A stretch of 64,000 nucleotides of DNA from Paenibacillus sp. URB8-2 (GTDB taxonomy: Bacteria; Bacillota; Bacilli; Paenibacillales; Paenibacillaceae): contig NZ_AP023239.1 of NCBI RefSeq assembly GCF_013393385.1, positions 3,100,001-3,164,000 on the forward strand, in the 5' to 3' direction. A program made the position numbers and the translations under genes. Below, piece by piece: positions 61,670-64,000 of the stretch; position 1 is the first letter of the stretch, and every line of letters starts with the position of its first letter. Under the pieces are notes generated by a model. It did not search any database and was not told the DNA's origin. It was given only the letters and a program-made list of their open reading frames with translations.

Positions 61670-62626
61670 TTCCGCATACCATTCCTGCAACTCCGAAAGA
61701 GTTCTCCGCACAAAAGTCCGAAGCTCCTCCGGGGCGATCACCTCGGCATAACCGACAAGTCCCAGCACATCCCGGCAGGCCGCTTCATACCCGTACATAT
61801 TCACCGTCAGCAGAATCGTATCCTTATCCAAGGCTTCGTGCAAAATATCCAGCTTGTCCCGCAGATTCACGCCCGGCTCTTTCACTTTGAGAACGACCGG
61901 GTACTGCTCATCCTCTCGTCTCGACAGCTTAAAAGACTCATTCCGCTCTTTCCAATACGACTCCAGCGAGAAATCGGCGGGAATCTCGTATGCTTCCTCT
62001 GCCTGCATGGTTTCCACGATCCGCTCGCATTTGAAGATACGGACTTCCTCCGCCTCCTCACAGTAAGCGGCCAGGTACCATTCCTCCTGCTTCACCACCA
62101 GCCCATAGGGATACACATTCCGGACGGACGTTTCACCTCCCGGCTTGCGGTAGTGAATCGTCAGCTTGTGCGATTTCCAAAGCGCAGACCTGATCTTCTC
62201 CAGGCAGGGAACTGCCGGGCGCTCGCTCCACCAGGGCGTATCATCGAAATAAAACCGGGATTTGGCCTTATGCAGATCCGGTTTGTAGGCGTCCGGCAGT
62301 GTTTTTTCCAGCTTCAGCAGCGCGTTTTGGAGCTTGTGTCCGGACTCGGTTCCCGCGCCGGAGTATATGCCGAGTCCCGTCAGATACAGGTGAACGACTT
62401 CATCATTATGCAGACTTTTCAAATTGACCGTATAGCCTTCCATTAGTGAAAGTCCGCCCGAAGGTCCCGAAGCGCTGACAATCGGAATACCGGCTTCGGC
62501 CAGTGTATCCACATCGCGATAAATCGAACGGACGGAGGTTTCCAGCGCTTCCGCCAGCTCCTTCGCTTTTAATTTCCCTCTGGATTCCAGCAGCAGCAAA
62601 ATCGCAACCAGCCGATGCAGCCTCAT
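61667..62626 (-). CDS. WYL-domain transcriptional regulator (YafY-like)
   Basis: AAAGGAGG with 6-nt spacing supports this ATG (319 residues). An N-terminal DeoR-type helix-turn-helix (LVAILLLLESRGKLKAKELAEALETSVRSIYRDVDTL, core LETSVRSIYRDVDTLAEAG) is followed by a WYL domain (EEWYLAAYCEEAEEVRIFKCERI, core EWYLAAYC). The WYL domain binds ligands such as nucleotides. It is divergent from an oxidoreductase gene. Confidence 0.9.
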   Translation of the reverse strand: MRLHRLVAILLLLESRGKLKAKELAEALETSVRSIYRDVDTLAEAGIPIVSASGPSGGLSLMEGYTVNLKSLHNDEVVHLYLTGLGIYSGAGTESGHKLQNALLKLEKTLPDAYKPDLHKAKSRFYFDDTPWWSERPAVPCLEKIRSALWKSHKLTIHYRKPGGETSVRNVYPYGLVVKQEEWYLAAYCEEAEEVRIFKCERIVETMQAEEAYEIPADFSLESYWKERNESFKLSRREDEQYPVVLKVKEPGVNLRDKLDILHEALDKDTILLTVNMYGYEAACRDVLGLVGYAEVIAPEELRTFVRRTLSELQEWYAE

Positions 62627-62742
62627 AGCGTGCCTCCTTTTGCGGTGGACAGAATATTTTTCAGACACTTAAATCATTGCCACTATGCTGTCAACAATTC
62701 AAGTATATCATAGAGCGAGAACGATTGAAGGAGTTGGAATTT

Positions 62743-63681
62743 ATGAATATTGGCGTACTCGGCACGGGATTCGGAGCGTATCATGCCAGCCTGCTGAAGA
62801 ATATGGATCTGTCCTCAAGGGTGGTCGTGTTCGGCAGGAACCTTACCAAGCTGGCTCAATTGGAACAAGAGTTAAAGGTAGAGACTACCCGGGATATGGA
62901 GAAGATTTTGCGCGATCCGGACATTGATGTCATTGATTTGTGTCTGCCTTCCTCTCTTCACTGTGAGGTTGCCGTCAAAGCGCTTCAGTATGGAAAGCAT
63001 GTGTTCTGCGAAACGCCCGTATGCTGCTCTATGGAAGAGGCTGCGGCGATGCTGGATGCGGAAAGACGATACGGTAAAAGAGTGCTAGTTAACCGGTTTA
63101 TCTATTTTGACCCGGCCTATGCCTATCTGCAGGAGTCCTGCCTGAAGGGTACATACGGCAAGCTGTTATCCCTCACTTTAAAAAGGGAGACGCCCCCGCT
63201 TTGGGGCGATCTCGGTTTGAACTCCATCCCCGTTAATCTCATGATTCATGATTTGGATTGTATTAACGGGATTATGGATTCACCGGAGCTTATATACGCC
63301 TGGGGAACGGAATATAAGGATGTACGGCAATCGTTGGTTCGGGTAGCCTTCCGGCGGGAAAGCACCTTTGCGGAGATCGTCTCTTCTTCGGGAATGTCTG
63401 ACGGGTACCCGTTTACTGTCGGTTATGAAGCTTATTTCGAGTCGGGAAAGCTGGTCTTTCATGAAAGCGACTGCGGAGAACGGTCCGATCCGGTTTTGAT
63501 GGAAATCACCGCCTCCGGTGAGCGGCGCCTTGTTCTGGAGGAAGCCAATCCTTATGCCGCCAGTCTGGAACATGCGCTGCAAAGCTTCCGGCAGGGAACG
63601 GATTCATTTCTTTCTTTGGACCGGGCCGTCAAATCACTGGAAGCCGCGATTGACATCCGGCGGAAAATAAAGCAAAAGTAG
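62743..63681 (+). CDS. Gfo/Idh/MocA-family oxidoreductase
   Basis: The ATG behind AAGGAG gives 312 residues beginning MNIGVLGTGFGAYHASLL, an NAD(P)-binding Rossmann fold. The usual EKP motif, whose Lys takes part in catalysis, reads ETP here (VFCETPVCCS). The second half is the dimerisation and substrate domain. It is divergent from the WYL regulator. Substrate unknown, probably a sugar or cyclitol. Confidence 0.87.
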   Translation: MNIGVLGTGFGAYHASLLKNMDLSSRVVVFGRNLTKLAQLEQELKVETTRDMEKILRDPDIDVIDLCLPSSLHCEVAVKALQYGKHVFCETPVCCSMEEAAAMLDAERRYGKRVLVNRFIYFDPAYAYLQESCLKGTYGKLLSLTLKRETPPLWGDLGLNSIPVNLMIHDLDCINGIMDSPELIYAWGTEYKDVRQSLVRVAFRRESTFAEIVSSSGMSDGYPFTVGYEAYFESGKLVFHESDCGERSDPVLMEITASGERRLVLEEANPYAASLEHALQSFRQGTDSFLSLDRAVKSLEAAIDIRRKIKQK

Positions 63682-63730
63682 CTTGTACTTTCCCAGCGAT
63701 TAGGATATTCTGTTATAGACAACATCATAG

Positions 63731-63823
63731 ACACGGGAGCTCGGAAATAGCCGGGCTGAGAGGATGGCCTTATGCCATTGACCGTAATACCTGATCTGGG
63801 TAATGCCAGCGGAGGAATCGTCA
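63731..63823 (+). ncRNA. TPP riboswitch
   Basis: The thi-box blocks are present in order: ACACGGGAGCTC, GGGCTGAGAGGA, GACCGTAATACCTGATCTGG and TAATGCCAGCGGAGGAA. It precedes thiC and should lower its expression when thiamine pyrophosphate is bound. Confidence 0.95.
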
Positions 63824-63838
63824 CAGGCTTTGTATGTT

Positions 63839-63870
63839 CAAAGACCGCTTCTTTCGATGCGGTCTTTTTT
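63839..63870 (+). terminator. Terminator of the TPP riboswitch
   Basis: AAAGACCGC pairs with GCGGTCTTT and runs into T6, between aptamer and thiC, indicating transcriptional attenuation. Confidence 0.85.
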
Positions 63871-63920
63871 GCGTACCTGGCCTCCTCTGGCGCTTCACAC
63901 CATTAAGAGGAGGAAATGAA

Positions 63921-64000
63921 ATGACAAGACAAAGTCAGAAAGTGTATGTGGAAGGCTCGCGGGAGGATATTCGGGTGCCTATGCGCGAAATTACTCTGAG
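63921..64000 (+). CDS. thiC: Phosphomethylpyrimidine synthase, N-terminal fragment
   Basis: The frame MTRQSQKVYVEGSREDIRVP runs to the window edge and matches the N-terminus of ThiC (VEGSREDIRVPMREI). AGGAGGAAATGAA precedes the ATG. ThiC makes the pyrimidine part of thiamine. The TPP riboswitch upstream supports the call. Confidence 0.92.
   Translation, partial: MTRQSQKVYVEGSREDIRVPMREITL

Overview
The window looks like a chromosome segment of a spore-forming, low-GC-phylum Gram-positive bacterium, most likely Paenibacillus or a close relative. This is inferred from base composition near 50 percent GC, strong AGGAGG-type ribosome binding sites, the spore germination pair cwlJ-gerQ, a FapR-type operator, and preQ1-I, c-di-AMP and TPP riboswitches. 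No rRNA, tRNA, prophage or CRISPR array was seen. Most genes lie on the minus strand in short operons closed by clear intrinsic terminators.

Layout. 1-4.7 kb: the 3' part of a GntR/ABC operon with a perfect palindromic operator, an SDR enzyme, an intact IS1182-type insertion sequence with 8-bp target duplication, and a doc/AbrB toxin-antitoxin pair. 4.7-18.4 kb: a membrane phosphoesterase, a bacteriohemerythrin, a TetR-SDR-MFS operon, azlCD, a DUF421/DUF1657 pair, a VanX-like dipeptidase, a DHA2 exporter, and a PadR regulator coupled to a SEDS (FtsW/RodA) protein. 18.6-28.7 kb: a three-gene ABC-2 exporter, GTP cyclohydrolase II facing an HxlR regulator, a tiny protein that is 44 percent methionine, and an ABC exporter with its two-component system. 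28.9-34.6 kb: a sulfonate/nitrate-type ABC importer with no ATPase gene, then queFCDE under a preQ1 riboswitch. 34.8-44.1 kb: an ArsR-regulated MFS pump with a leaderless regulator, murB, a Fur-boxed siderophore ATPase, kimA with a c-di-AMP riboswitch, bdbCD, and a CNNM/HlyC transporter preceded by a possible leader peptide and RBS hairpin. 44.4-57.2 kb: gerQ-cwlJ, an SDR, small proteins including one behind an Fnr-like site, an Asp-box lipoprotein, a decayed amino-acid permease, ldh, a tyrosine recombinase, and a LysR-regulated permease. 57.4-64 kb: an AT-rich glutamine-amidotransferase-like hydrolase, a FapR-boxed fabH, an HxlR/quinone-reductase/SDR module, a WYL regulator, an oxidoreductase, and the TPP riboswitch with the start of thiC.

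The most unusual items are the Met/Cys-rich protein at 22979-23194; a dispersed element of about 100 bp (6637, 38836, 46205, plus a degenerate inverted copy at 42682) whose stems are kept by compensatory changes; and the leader-peptide/hairpin arrangement before the CNNM gene. All functional claims come from reading motifs by eye; no database search was run.
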